Shown here: piece by piece, positions 36,799 through 48,078 of the stretch | Position numbering within the stretch: the stretch's first letter is position 1 | How the letters are laid out: every line of letters starts with the position of its first letter | Assembly: GCA_017354895.1 (NCBI GenBank) | Contig: CP071497.1 | Location: forward strand, 1,426,001 to 1,490,000 | Reading direction: 5' to 3' | Source of the DNA: Podospora comata | Lineage: Eukaryota > Ascomycota > Sordariomycetes > Sordariales > Podosporaceae | DNA: 64,000 nucleotides | The notes under the pieces: generated by a model | The model's database searches: none | What the model was told of the DNA's origin: nothing | What the model saw: only the letters and a program-made list of their open reading frames with translations | Made by a program: the position numbers and the translations under genes

Positions 36799-37423
36799 CT
36801 TTCTGGATGGTGGGGGGGAGGGATGGTTTCTGGTGATGAGGGTTGATGTGCGGAGAGGGTTCGGATGCTTGGGTGGGAGGTTGAGGACAAGGGCATGAGA
36901 GGGGAGGGTATATCGTTTTGAGAAGTTCATTGGAATGAATGGTAGGGATGACCTGAAGATGTCGTGTGCGGTTCTTGACGGTGAGGTGAATGAGAGGCAC
37001 GCAAGAACCGGGGGCTCACTCGGGCAAGGTTTGATGGGTGAGGTATCTAATGCATTGGTTGTCCCAGCTCTGTGCTTATTTCTCATGGTCCGATCTGGCG
37101 AATCACAGGGCTGTAACACTCGAGAGCGCAGGCTTTGCGCGTTGGGAAACGGGCCGATATTAAGGGAGGGGGGTAGTGCCATCTTCTCTGGCGTTTTAAG
37201 CTGCAGTACGACACGCGAGGTAAGGATTCCAGTGATGATTACCATCGAATGACCGTAATAATCGTACACCACCAAGGTGCGTTTGATTCAGGTTTGCTCA
37301 CAAGTACCTACCTACCTTCCTCCAAGAGAAACACGAACTACTTACCTAGGCTATGTAGACCAGCCATCAATCACACACCGCCCAGCACCACATCGCCAAT
37401 GATCCCCACCTGGCTTCCCCCGA
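36799..37423. other. Intergenic within the relic region
   Basis: About 620 bp without a recognised gene or relic. Short frames on either strand show no family-like segment. Confidence 0.4.
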
Positions 37424-37900
37424 CTAATCCTGGACTGGAATATCATAATGGAAAACCAGCTTCCCTAGCTTCGGATCCATCAGCTTATTCAGCTCTGTCG
37501 CCGTGTTATAGAGCTCTTTGGCTGCCTCATTAGTAGCAAGGTTTGCCCCCTAGCCCGGTCCCAGGTTCGGGCTGATTTCCCGAAGCTAATACAGCATATA
37601 CTCGGTTGCCTTTGTTGTCATGCGCGAAGACACGGCAGCTTCGTGCTGGCGCCAGACTTCGAGGGCGTCTGTCAAGCCCATGAAAGACTCGAGCAGTTGG
37701 AACTCGCGGGCAAGGGCCTTCAACTTCAGCGTCTCGGATCCGGAACCTTCAAAAGTTCCAGGGCCGGTTCTGTACTTCATGGATTTTATTATCAGATTCC
37801 CAGCGCCCTTGATGCCAGCCGCAGTGGAACCTGCCAGTGTTTTGACCGCGACTGTCATTGACCTTCGGACTCCAAAGCTTGAGGGGGCTCTTGCTTCGAG
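37424..37900 (-). pseudogene. Relic of an unknown helical protein with two in-frame amber codons
   Basis: Read on the minus strand, one frame from about 37900 to 37424 gives protein-like sequence: AGIKGAGNLIIKSMKY, LKALAREFQLLESFMGL, ALEVWRQHEAAVSS, TTKATEYMLY, then TAG at 37588-37586, LREISPNLGPG, TAG at 37552-37550, then NEAAKELYNTATELNKLM and KLVFHYDIPVQD before a final TAG at 37426-37424. Both internal stops could each come from CAG by one C-to-T change in a CpA context, the type favoured by fungal RIP. Amphipathic, protein-like sequence on both sides of the stops argues for a former coding sequence. The 5' end is not resolved and the family was not recognised. It overlaps the LysM frame on the opposite strand. 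Confidence 0.5.
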
Positions 37901-38306
37901 TCCCACGACCTGCAACCAAAACCTCTGGACCCGTATGAACATGGATGGCTTCATCCAACTGTGTGTCGAGCGAGCTGGCACCGGCACTCCCTCCCCCGCC
38001 ACGATAAGCAAAGCCTCCATCTCTACTCCCACCAAGCCACCCACCTCAACGCAAAGACCAACCACCGCCCCATCAAGCATCACAAAACCACCCGCCTCAA
38101 CAGCAGCCCCAAAACCCCCAGCGCCAACCCAGTCAGGTGCTAACCCCTCCTGCAAGAAATGGCACGTCGTTGTAGGTGGAGACGGCGGCTGGGCAATCTC
38201 CAACCAGTATGGCATCGCCCTGGAGGATTTCTACAAGTGGAACCCCGGCGTGGGGAGCGATTGCGGTGCGCTGTGGAAAGATTACGCCGTTTGCGTTGGG
38301 GTTTGA
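37620..38306 (+). pseudogene. LysM-domain protein fragment
   Basis: The plus-strand frame ends with one LysM-like module: CKKWHVVVGGDGGWAIS, NQYGIALEDFYKWNPGVG, CGALWKDYAVCVGV. This matches the fungal-type LysM pattern except that the usual SGDTC turn has become GGDGGW, losing a Cys. A Thr/Pro-rich spacer precedes it, and before that CNQNLWTRMNMDGFIQLCV looks like the tail of an earlier module with its first half missing. Residues 1-95 show no LysM or signal peptide and lie antisense to another relic. LysM proteins bind chitin or peptidoglycan fragments. This is probably a truncated gene; a short functional gene starting elsewhere (about 37900 onward) cannot be excluded. Confidence 0.45.
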
Positions 38307-39005
38307 AAAGCAGGTTTGTTCAGTTGCGTGCCTGTGTTCATCGGCAGGTTCTCTCACAAACCGGTTCGACGGATGGTATGGATACCAGCAGACGCTTTTC
38401 ATGCTTCTACCTCTTGCCCCCAGCTACGTTCAATGCTGCCCCAATACCTCATGTCCAGTGTGTGAGCACCTAAGCGATGAAGAGCACCGGTGAAAACCGG
38501 CATGTAATAATCACCCACCCCCTCCCACACGTCCTTGCGTCATGTCCTCTCTCCTCAGTCCTCAAAAGCATCCAGGCCAAATTGTGCAACCCCCCCAACT
38601 CCCAACACCTCGGTCTCCCCGCCCCTTTTTCTGCAACCAAATCTGCAACCCCTTTCCCAAAACCACAAAGCCCGAAACCCCCCCGCAAAAGGGCCACGCC
38701 GCACACTCCGCCCGCCCGCCTCTGCTACACACGACTGAAACTCTCCCCAACCAAATGCGGTCCTCAAACATTAAACAAAGGTTTTTACCCTTTTTGTTGT
38801 CCATCTTTCATTATCCAAGCCCTTGTGCTGGGTAGGTGTCTTGAGAGACGTGCCTGACTTTCCCAGACAAGACTGGCAACTCCATACGCACTGCAAGAAC
38901 AAGAACAATCCCAGAGGGACACAAAAGCAAAACATGAGAAAAGTGGGTTACTACTGTAGTAATGTGGCGAGGGTGTGGAAAAGAAAAACATGCAAAAGAA
39001 GAATA
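38307..39005. other. Intergenic, no gene seen
   Basis: About 700 bp between the LysM fragment and tRNA-Gly. Pyrimidine-rich; no domain in the short frames. Confidence 0.45.
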
Positions 39006-39077
39006 TGCGGCCATCGGGAATCGAACCCGACTCTAATGCTTGGAAGGCATTAATGCTAACCACTACACCATGGCCGC
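39006..39077 (-). tRNA. tRNA-Gly(TCC)
   Basis: The minus strand folds into a 72-nt cloverleaf without intron. The acceptor GCGGCCA pairs with TGGCCGC plus discriminator A, the anticodon loop CTTCCAA gives anticodon TCC, and the T arm contains GGGTTCGATTCCC with the box B consensus. Confidence 0.93.
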
Positions 39078-40239
39078 TGACCTTGTTGTGTTTACATCGC
39101 TCAAACACAGGCCCCAACACTGGGCGCCTGGCTTGGCAGAACAGTACAGCTCCATATCCCGTCCAGTTCCAGGCACAATGGAATAGACAATTGTCCAAAG
39201 TCGCCAGAAAATCATTCCAAGCATTAAACGCATCAACATACTAAGCATCAAGAAAACTATTTCCGAGTTCAAATCCAAATCCGTGTATTTCATCCCTTGT
39301 ATGTATGTATCCCCTTGTCTATCCCCCTGCTTTGCTTTCCATAACCCCCTCAAACCGCCCAACCCCCAAACCCTTCCCCCCCCCCAAAAAAAAAGAAAAA
39401 CCGTCATATTATGCATCCCATCTACCCTGCTCCAATCCAAGTCCTATGATGATAAAAGAAAAAAGCGGTAACAGAAATCTGGAAACGTGAGTAGTGACCT
39501 GTGGAAAAAGAAAAAGAAGGTGAGAAAAACCACCTGCGAGGAAAAGTAAGTGAAAGAAATCCCAAACAGGTAGGTGATTGGATGAGCAACCCGGTGACAA
39601 ACGCTGGAGAGAGGAAAACGGATAAAAGACGTGAAAGATCAACATTGTCGAGTGAGTGAAAAAGAAAGCTGTTGCTGTGACAAAAAGACCTAAAAGGAGT
39701 AAATGAAAGACTTGAAGAATAAAAAAAGAAAGCGAGTGACAGGCGTATTAAAATATCCTAGAAAAATGCCCCCCCTGTTATGTAAATCAACGAGTGAATT
39801 GAGTACTTTTGAATGAGTGTGTCTGTTGTTCGAGTACCGGCAATGCCATTGTGGATGTGGCCAAGTATTTCTTTCGGGGTCTGCGGAATGGGTTGTTTGC
39901 AGTGCCAAATGTTGGCAAGGAGCGTCGTGAGCGAAGCGTCTGGTGAGACAAGAATGTCGCTAGTAAGGTGCCAGGTATTAAATGTTGTAAAGCGTTGTTG
40001 TCCCCTGATCGAGTTTCGGGCCGAGTGAGTGATTGTGTAAAGGGTAAATGAATGATGTAAAGCCAAGTGAGATGGGTTGCGGAAAGACCGACGCCGGTGA
40101 TGGTTGAACCGAAAAGTGAGCGAAAGTAGTAAATGCCGAAAGCTCCCCTCAGAGGGTCAAGACTTGTCTGACCCGAAAAGCAAAAGACCACCAATGATGA
40201 AAGGCAGAAGAAAAGGAACATCCGGGTGTTGTCGATCCT
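39078..40239. other. Intergenic, no gene seen
   Basis: About 1.16 kb, A-rich on the plus strand in 39460-39760, between tRNA-Gly and the small secreted protein. No domain or RNA gene was recognised. Confidence 0.45.
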
Positions 40240-40719
40240 TTACTTGCCGGCGTTGCCAACGCTGCCGGCGCCAATCTGTCCCGTCTGCTGAAGCTTCACC
40301 AGGTTGGGTGCAGCAACACCTGGGCAGCCCGACCCCTTGGCACCGTTTAAGCTCTGCAAGACCTGGATCATGGCAGTGCCGCGCCTCTTCTGAGTCTCGA
40401 TCGAAGTATCGGAGGCATCGTTGAACTCCCCAAGAGAAATGGGAATTGGCACACTGGGGTCCGGGAAGAAGCCCTGGCTGAGGCCCTGGGAGAGCTTGCC
40501 GAGGAAGTCTGGGTCGTTGGGAGCAGGTGGGCAGTTGCAGGGGATGAGCTTCTGGTTGGCGCCGACACAGCTTCCGACTTGGATGGTGTCCCGGCCATCA
40601 CCGGCCTTGACACCAAAGTCCTGAGGAATGACGGCCGGGTTGACGCCGCCTTGGCGAGGGACGTGGACCAGGGCAGAGGCCGAGGCGGCGAGGAGGGAGA
40701 GAACAAAAGTGGCCTGCAT
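40240..40719 (-). CDS. Small secreted cysteine protein, conserved hypothetical
   Basis: A single-exon minus-strand gene of 159 residues. MQATFVLSLLAASASA is a clear signal peptide, followed by a possible pro-region ending in VPR. The mature part has four cysteines, in VGSCVGANQKLIPCNCPPAP and GSGCPGVAAP, and the pattern QVLQSLNGAKGSGCP. This resembles a small secreted protein family that is common in Aspergillus and Sordariomycetes (GxC, IPCxCPP, LNG-GxGCP), whose function I do not know. A KRR motif mid-protein could be a Kex2 site. An effector or surface role is possible but cannot be told from sequence. Upstream in-frame codons lack a plausible start, so the ATG before the signal peptide was chosen. 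Confidence 0.75.
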   Translation of the reverse strand: MQATFVLSLLAASASALVHVPRQGGVNPAVIPQDFGVKAGDGRDTIQVGSCVGANQKLIPCNCPPAPNDPDFLGKLSQGLSQGFFPDPSVPIPISLGEFNDASDTSIETQKRRGTAMIQVLQSLNGAKGSGCPGVAAPNLVKLQQTGQIGAGSVGNAGK

Positions 40720-42950
40720 TTTGAGAGAGTGGTGAAGTGGTTGTCGTCGAGACTGTTTGTAAATTGGTAGTGGCTGTAAAAAGGGAATGGCAAGGGTCCG
40801 GCCCAAGAATCAGAAGACGATGGTGAATGGAAGGAAAGACTGCGACCCGAAGATCTTGGTGTTATGAATGAGTGCCGAGTGCTGGATGGTGATGTGAGAG
40901 AGGTTTGGATTTGAGACGGGATGACCTCCGATATATGTAGTGATCCGAAGTCAAGCTCCGAATGTGTGTTGACTGGGTGTGATGTCCCCCAAGATCAGGA
41001 TGATGGATGGCCGGCCGTGGGTGACGGTGGCGAACGAAACGGCGCATCGCATCCTGTCCCGGGTTTTCGTTCCTCAAAGAGGGTGAGTCGATTGGGCCAG
41101 ACGGCCTCGAAGTGGTGCAAAAGGGCGTATGCAGTGGAATCATTGAGTGCCGGTGCTGGGCGGTTATCGGAATCTGGGCGATTTGCAACAGAAGAAGGGA
41201 AGAATCTGGAATACCACTCTCTAACGGTTTGCGGTCCCCTGCAGCGGCGTGGAACCGCGGACAGCCAGAAAGTCGGTTCAATGCAGGCCGCAGCCGTTGT
41301 GGCCGGCCTTGTTCAAGTGCTCGGATTGGCTGCCCTCTGTGCCCGGTGCAGCGGCTGTTGAAGGGGTGGCCAAGCCCCGGGGCCGTCGCCGCGACACCCA
41401 ATTCCCGGGTATCCACTCGGTCCCGGCACTGGCTGATGAAACGATTGAAAGAACGCTGCATGAAACATTTGGGAAAGGGTTTTTCAAGCAAATGCAGAAT
41501 GGAGAGGTGATTGGTGAAGGAATGAAGCGCGATTCAAGACGCCGGCACTTGCCAGAGGAGATGGGAATGTGTGAGCAGTGCATTGGGACACCCCAGGCTC
41601 CGATTTTGATATCATCATATTTGCCACGGCACACTATGCTCGGCGGGCTCAGATTCTGGTATCATCATTGCTCGCCGCACACCTTTCCCTATTTTCGCTT
41701 GCCTTTCGAGGCGGCAAGCTCTCAATGTGATGCTCGTCTTTCAAAGCGACAAGTTTGCCGGTCTGCTTCGTAACGTCCCTACTACTAGACAATGACGGCG
41801 GTCAGAACCTATACATTACGGCGCCGCACCCTTGTGGAGGTACCGATTGCACACAGCCTTCTGGAAGGCAAGCCTAAGGGGAAAAAGATTGGTGTGAGGG
41901 AATGAGGCGAGATGGGTGGGATTTATACCTACCAGAAAACTGTGTTCTGTCACCTGCACCTTGCAGCAGGCAGCCATCAGTCGGTAGTGAAGACAACGGC
42001 GACGGCCAAAGTCGCTTGGCGACTGACTCTGTTCTGTGACGGTGACGCACTCTTGTGAAAGTACCAGCAGCATCACACCCTTGGGCATATGGAAGAAAGA
42101 AAGGGAAATTTAGTTCAAGGGCCGAGAGAGCATCAGTGGAACTAATATACCTCAGGTCTGCAGCGATTGCCCCTCTTTGAGTTCAAGAGCTTCCATGTTG
42201 TTAGGGTGTGGCTTCCTTCTATTGACGGCCATAACAGATATCATAGGCGTCTGCCTAGGAGGGTTGGATGGTTAGGTTCTTCATGTCAAACCTTGTCAGT
42301 GCCAGACATACCCAGGTGCCAAATGCCACCATCACAGGTCCTAATCCTATCCCTTTCCCAGGTCGTTTTTCTCCGCGGTGACGACAAACCAGCCCGGAAA
42401 TCATGGCACGAGGGGAAGTCCCATCCACAAGCCAAGGACACCAAATGGAAAGCACACAGATCAATTCTCATGATCGAAAAAAACTTGAGCCTCATCAGAG
42501 GCTTCAGAAAAGATCAGCCCACCTTGAGGATTACACCATCACCCTCCCGTCCAACAACGACACGTGAGGCAAGAGGTCAGTTCCTGGAAGGCACACAACA
42601 CAGCTCTGCCACAAACAACAAGCAGCTAAGCAGGATCCGGACGCTTTAGTCCAGTGTACCTGAACCCAAACGAAAAATGGCATAAGAAGCAGGCAAAATA
42701 CTGCACGAATGTTAGGTGTATGCATGTGGATACAAGAGTGCTTCTACATATGTTGAAACTCTCCCTAGGCAAGCAACTCCATCTAAACTACTGACATGTC
42801 AGGAAAAAGATCCTTTACGCGACGTAATGTTGGCCTGACAGGATAACACGGTGCTCAGGGGCTCACCCTTCCTGCCCCTTTCTTCTCGGCGGACAGCAGG
42901 GAAGCCGACTTGGACTCTATTTTCACACCCAAATCCCAACAAATCAGCAA
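40720..42950. other. Long intergenic region
   Basis: About 2.2 kb, the longest gene-poor stretch here. It holds the promoter of the small secreted protein on the left. Several short frames (for example plus 42167-42649) have no recognisable domain and no splice support. No repeat or RNA gene was identified. Confidence 0.4.
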
Positions 42951-43024
42951 GGTTTCGTGGTGTAGTTGGTTATCACGTCAGTCTAACACACTGAAGGTCT
43001 CCAGTTCGAGCCTGGACGAAATCA
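42951..43024 (+). tRNA. tRNA-Val(AAC)
   Basis: A 74-nt cloverleaf without intron: the acceptor GGTTTCG pairs with CGAAATC (one G-T pair) plus discriminator A, the D arm is GTGTAGTTGGTTATCAC, the anticodon stem TCAGT/ACTGA encloses loop CTAACAC with anticodon AAC, and the T arm is CCAGTTCGAGCCTGG. A T-rich stretch lies just downstream, fitting RNA polymerase III termination. Confidence 0.93.
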
Positions 43025-43241
43025 ATAACCTTTCATTTTTTGCTCATCTCCAGTCTCCACCACGGCGACAGGGGATCGATCCCCTTTTTGGGACACGAGA
43101 CAGAACTCAGAATTCTTTTCTACAGACCTTTGAACATGAAAGGGCCAGTCATTCACTACTTGGGGTATCAAGAGACACAGAGCACCAAGGCCGAAATGCA
43201 TGCATAACTTAAATCTTCATAACTACCGCATAATTCCTATC

Positions 43242-44989
43242 TCACAATATCATCTTGAACATTGGATCCCTGTCATCACCGCTACCCGCATGATGATCGT
43301 ACTTCCCTCTCGCTTTGTCCTTGTTGATCTTGATGCACCAAAAGACGTTTGTGAGAATCCTGTGGTCCCGTTAGCTTCACTCTCCACACCGACAAAGATC
43401 TCCAGCGACTCACGCAAGCCACGCATAAACCAACAGCCCCAAGATGATGCTATGTCCTTTGTGATACAACGGCCCGTCAACGCTCGGATACGCAAAAGTC
43501 GCTACAAAGCCTCCACAGTTGGCAACCGCCAGCTGCAGCGCCGAAGTTGTTGCCCTTTTGTAGTGACCAGCCGAGTTATTCGAGTTCCAGACGAGAATAC
43601 ACGGCACGCTGCTGTACATCCCGACAGCCATGAGACAGGTCATGCCGAACCGGACATTGGGAGAGGGGACGTTGCCGATGACCGCGTAGCCAACGATGGC
43701 GATGAGAAGAGTGAAGAGCATGATGACGCCCCGGAGCTTGAGACGGTCCGAGGCAAAAGCTACGGCGACCGTGACTGGCGTGGCCACGGCGTAGGGAATC
43801 ACGGACCACAGCTGACTCTCGTTGGCATTGGATGTGATTTTGAGGTCGTTGATAATTGTTGGGAGGAACAGGCCGAAGCTGTAAAGTCCCGATAGGATGG
43901 CAAAGTAGGCAGTGGCCGTGAGCCAGACCTGGAGGTTGAGGATGCCGCGGCGCACTTCGGACCACTTGAATTTCTCTTCGCGTTCCAAGATGGGGCTGTT
44001 GACATGTCAGCATCATCTCACAGAAGCATTATAAAATGCCCAGGCTTACTTGAACCTCTCGTCACCACCGGCAGCTCCGATCTTCCCTTGCAGCCTCAGC
44101 TGCGCAAAGTCCCTCTCCTCTTGTGTCAGGTAGGACGCAGTGGCAACACTCGTCGGCAAGAAAAAGTACGCAATCACGCCGGCAACAACCGTCTGGCCAT
44201 CTCATCAGCAGACAGACTCCATCAAACATCCGCAACAAAACTCACAATGACCCCCTCCATGATGAAGATCCACCTCCACCCCTCAAGCCCACCCCTAGGC
44301 CCGATCGCGGATAGACCCCTTGCCAGGAGACCTGATTCTCTGTCAGCCGCATCCCTTTCCACCTCCTTTCGACCCGCAGGAAAAAGCAACTCACCCCCAA
44401 AAGCGCCCGACAAACTAGCGGCCGTATAAAAAACACCAATCCTCACCGCCATCTCCTGCCGCGTGTACAACCCCGACAGATACAGCACCATCCCCGGGAG
44501 CAACCCCCCCTCCGCCAACCCCAACACTGCCCTCACGGCGAAAAACGAGCCAAAGCTCCTTACAAACCCCAGACACATCGTTACAATCCCCCAAACCACC
44601 GTCAGAAGCGGCAGCCAAACCCGGGGCGTTATCTTCTTGAGAAGAAGATTAGAAGGCAACTCAGATGCGATGTAAGTGGCGTAAAAGATGGCAAGACCCC
44701 GGTTGTACTGCGTGTTGGAGATGGCAAGGTCCTTCTCGAGACCAATGATCTTGGCGTTGCCGACGTTGGTGCGGTCGAGGAAGGAGCAGAGGAAGAGGAG
44801 GGAGAGGATGGGGAGGATGCGAGTGTCCATCTTGAGGAGGACGCGCTTGGTGAGGCGGGCTTCGTCTTCCGGGGAGAAGGGGGTGGCGACGTCCTCGCGT
44901 TTGGCGGTTTCGGGGCCGCCGGTGGAGAGGTGGTCGCTGTCGCTTTTCTCGAGCGCGGCGGTGCCCGCGATTGGGCGTGGTGTTGTCAT
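43242..44989 (-). CDS. MFS permease, anion:cation symporter (Dal5/TNA1-like) family
   Basis: Five exons on the minus strand, about 44989-44395, 44331-44246, 44192-44050, 43995-43414 and 43359-43242, keep frame at every join and give 507 residues. The four introns have GTGAGT or GTAAGC donors. The ATG at 44989 starts MTTPRPIAGTAALEK, a cytosolic tail. Membrane segments begin at ILPILSLLFLCSFLDRTNVGNAKIIGL, the hallmark of this family, followed by LPSNLLLKKITPRVWLPLL and GLAEGGLLPGMVLYLSG; about 12 segments are expected. The C-terminus is hydrophilic (KINKDKARGKYD). The family moves organic anions such as allantoate, nicotinate, pantothenate or biotin precursors with protons at the plasma membrane; substrate unknown here. 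It is divergent from the CoA-transferase gene at 46177, which may mean shared control. Confidence 0.85.
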
Positions 44990-46176
44990 CTTTACCGGGT
45001 CGTCTCTGTTGAGTGTACTGTGGCACACAGGCGACACGATGGCCCATGAGATGTTCTTGGGTAAACTCGATCCGAATAGAGGTCAAGGCTAGAGTAGCTT
45101 TGATACCAGGCTCGCGACACAATACGCCCGGGGCATGGGCAGGGTGAGGTGATATGCAACCTGACCTGCCTTTTTCCATGGTGCTGCCCTCTCCTGACGT
45201 TGCTACAGCGCCCCGACACTTTCCTCTCGCGCTGTCTCACCGGATTGGTGCTATCAATTTTTGATCTGCATGTATTCGCCCGAGACCGTGCCATTGACCA
45301 TGGTACGGCATCCTGGTGTCTCACTCAGCGCCAGTGACCTGACTGATCACTCAACGGCCATTGAGGGCCTGCAGACTACCCGCGCGCCGATAGCAACGGT
45401 GACGCTGAGATTTACGGGATGTCGCATAGTTCCCAGATTCATGAGATCATGATGACTCTCAAAGATTCCGAGTCTTGATTCGGGATGTCTAGTTTATACA
45501 TGGACAAGAGATTGTCAATGAGAGACGTTCGAGAAGAACGGTTATTCCCGGCTTGGTATTTTCCAGCGGGTTACAGTGGGGCGTCGTCCTCCCCACAGCG
45601 CATCGACCGCTAATCGGCGGGGAAGTGCCGGACCGGCCGCTGGATCTGAACCTCACCACAGCTCCTGGGTGTCAGTCACCAAAGACATCAAAAAAAAAGC
45701 GACAAGAACAAGATATCTGGGCATCTTCACATGCTTCCATTCCATCTCATCAGTAAGCCACAATGAGACCCAAGCCGATGCTCGATGCCGAACTCCGACC
45801 CCCCATCGACGTTGAGTGAGGAGACGCCCGAAATTTGCTTCCTCCCGGTGCCCAAATCTATCTCCGACCACCTCGGCCCTTTCCGACCCCCCATGTTCTG
45901 GTGACGTAGAACACCACTTGGCGCAGCCCAAACGGAAGGGACCTGTTGATTGCAAGATCGGATGGCAGATTTGCATGCCTGCCTGTCGCGCCCGCATCCG
46001 CGCCGTGCCGGCCGGGTGGGTTGGACGACGCTGTGTTTTGGTAGTCGACCTTCCCTTTGCCACGGCGTTGAGACGGCGAATGCTTTAAGACCAAAGGGAT
46101 TGTTTTGTGTTTATTTGCGGTTGCGGTACCGGTCGTTGAGTCTTGATTGCTTTTGTGCCGGAGGCATTGAAGCAAG
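44990..46176. promoter_or_regulatory. Divergent promoter region, MFS permease and CoA-transferase
   Basis: About 1.19 kb between divergent starts. No domain in the short frames. Annotated as regulatory by position; no factor site is claimed. Confidence 0.4.
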
Positions 46177-47966
46177 ATGAGGAACTTGGCCAGTGTTGTT
46201 GGACGGCGCGCCGTTGCGCTTTCTTCGAGGGGATCGTGTGCAAGACAGCTTCAGTCGAGCTTGAGAATCGAGGCGACGACATCAACCTCGCAGCCAACTA
46301 TTACCATCAACTACGCCCAAAGCAGGGTTTTTTCTCACACGCGACCGTGGAGGAGAGAGATTCCGGTTTCTGAGCCCAAAAGAGGAGGCTCCAAGGTGTG
46401 GGCGTCAGCAGATGAAGCCGTGGCCGACATCAAGAGCGGCTCCGTCCTGCTCAGTGCTGGATTTGGCCTTTGTGGTGTAGCTTGTAAGCCCCCTTGTCCT
46501 AACCATCAAGACAAGCCCCTGACTAACTCCGCCCCCCCTTTAGCAACTCTCATCGCCGCCATCCGCCGCCGCGGCCCCGAATCCCTCCACTCCCTCACCG
46601 CAGTTTCCAACAACGCCGGCTCCGAAGGTCGCGGCGGCCTCGCCCTCCTCACCGAAAACGGCCAAATCGACCGCATGATCATGTCGTACCTCGGCGCCAA
46701 CAAAAAGCTCGAAAAGCAATACCTCACGGGCCAGATCGCCGTCGAGCTTTGCCCCCAGGGCACCATCGCCGAAAGAATCCGCGCCGCCGGCTCGGGCATC
46801 CCGGCCTTCTTCACCCCCACCGGAGGCAACACCCTCATCCAATCCGGCTCCCTCCCGACCCGGTACTCCCCCGACGGAACCGTGGTCGAGTTTTCCGCCC
46901 CGCGAGAAACCCGCATCTTCAACGGCAAAGCCTACCTGATGGAAACCGCCCTCCCCGGCGACGTGGCCATCCTCCGCGCCTGGAAAGTCGACAAGGCCGG
47001 CAACTGCGTTTTTCGTCACACAACCAAAACTTTTGCCCCCTTGATGGCAAAGGCTGCCAAGCTTGCCATTGTGGAAGCGGAAAATATTGTTGAGGTTGGG
47101 GAGCTCGACCCGAGCGAGGTTAATCTCCCGGGCATATACATTGACCGGATCGTCCCAGCGACCGAACGCCCCCAAGTAGAAATTGTCAAGACCCGCTCCC
47201 CACAGAAATTCTCCTCGTCGGCTCCAAAAGAGGAAGCACCCGCTCAGGCGAAAAGAAACCGCATCGCCCGCCGCGCCGCCAAAGAGCTCAAACCAGGCTT
47301 CTACGTCAACCTCGGCGTCGGCATCCCCACCCTCGCGCCTTCTTTCCTTCCCCCGGGGCAGGAAGTCTGGATTCAGTCGGAGAATGGCATCCTCGGCATG
47401 GGGGATTACCCCCTCCCGGAAGAGGTCGATCCTGACATTATCAACGCCGGGAAGGAAACCACCACCCTCGTCCCCGGCGCCTCGACGTTTGACTCGAGCG
47501 AGAGCTTTTCCATGATCAGGGGGGGACACGTGGATGTTTCCATCTTGGGGGCGCTGCAGGTGAGTGTGGGGGGGGATTTGGCGAACTATATGATACCGGG
47601 CAAGGTGTTCAAGGGGATGGGGGGCGCGATGGATTTGGTGAGCAATCCGGAGGGGACAAAGATCGTGGTCGCGACGGAGCATACGGCCAAGGACGGGACG
47701 AGCAAGATTGTGGCTGTTTGCGGGCTGCCGGTTACGGGGAGGGGGGTGGTGAGCACGGTTATCACTGATCTGGTGAGTTGATTCTCGTTGTACCGGCGAT
47801 GAAGTGATGCTGACTGGTGAGGGACAAATAGGCGGTTTTCCAGGTCGACAGGAAGAAGGGGACGCTCACGCTGACGGAGATCGCGCCGGGGGTGGATGTC
47901 GAGGAGGTAAGGAGAAAGACCGATGCGGACTTTGCGGTGGCGGAGGAGTTGATTGTCATGGAGTAG
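46177..47966 (+). CDS. Succinyl-CoA:3-ketoacid-CoA transferase, mitochondrial
   Basis: Exons 46177-46483, 46544-47772 and 47832-47966 (introns 60 and 59 nt) give 556 residues. The Arg/Ser-rich N-terminus ([20 protein letters not shown]) fits a mitochondrial targeting peptide. The alpha-like half includes [23 protein letters not shown] and [16 protein letters not shown]. The beta-like half includes [15 protein letters not shown] and the catalytic motif SENGILGMG, whose Glu near residue 381 forms the CoA thioester. As in animal SCOT the two halves are fused in one chain; length agrees with the family. The enzyme moves CoA between succinyl-CoA and acetoacetate or related acids, allowing ketone-body or propionyl/acetyl-CoA handling; fungal relatives also act as acetate or propionyl CoA-transferases, so the preferred acid is open. 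Confidence 0.9.
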
Positions 47967-48048
47967 GTGAGAGGTGGGAAGCATGATGGCCGGGCGTTGT
48001 TTTGTCATTGTCATTCATGAACATGTATATACCATACCGTCTTTTTTC

Positions 48049-48054
48049 AATAAA
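48049..48054 (+). terminator. Poly(A) signal for the CoA-transferase gene
   Basis: AATAAA lies 83 bp after the stop codon, preceded by a T-rich element (TCTTTTTTC). The convergent gene on the other strand ends only 25 bp further on, so the two 3' untranslated regions probably overlap. Confidence 0.55.
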
Positions 48055-48078
48055 TACATGTCAAGCCTCTTGTCTCTC

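Noticed and set aside
42167-42649. 160-codon plus-strand frame as a gene
   Set aside because: No domain, basic low-information composition and no splice or promoter support; left as intergenic.
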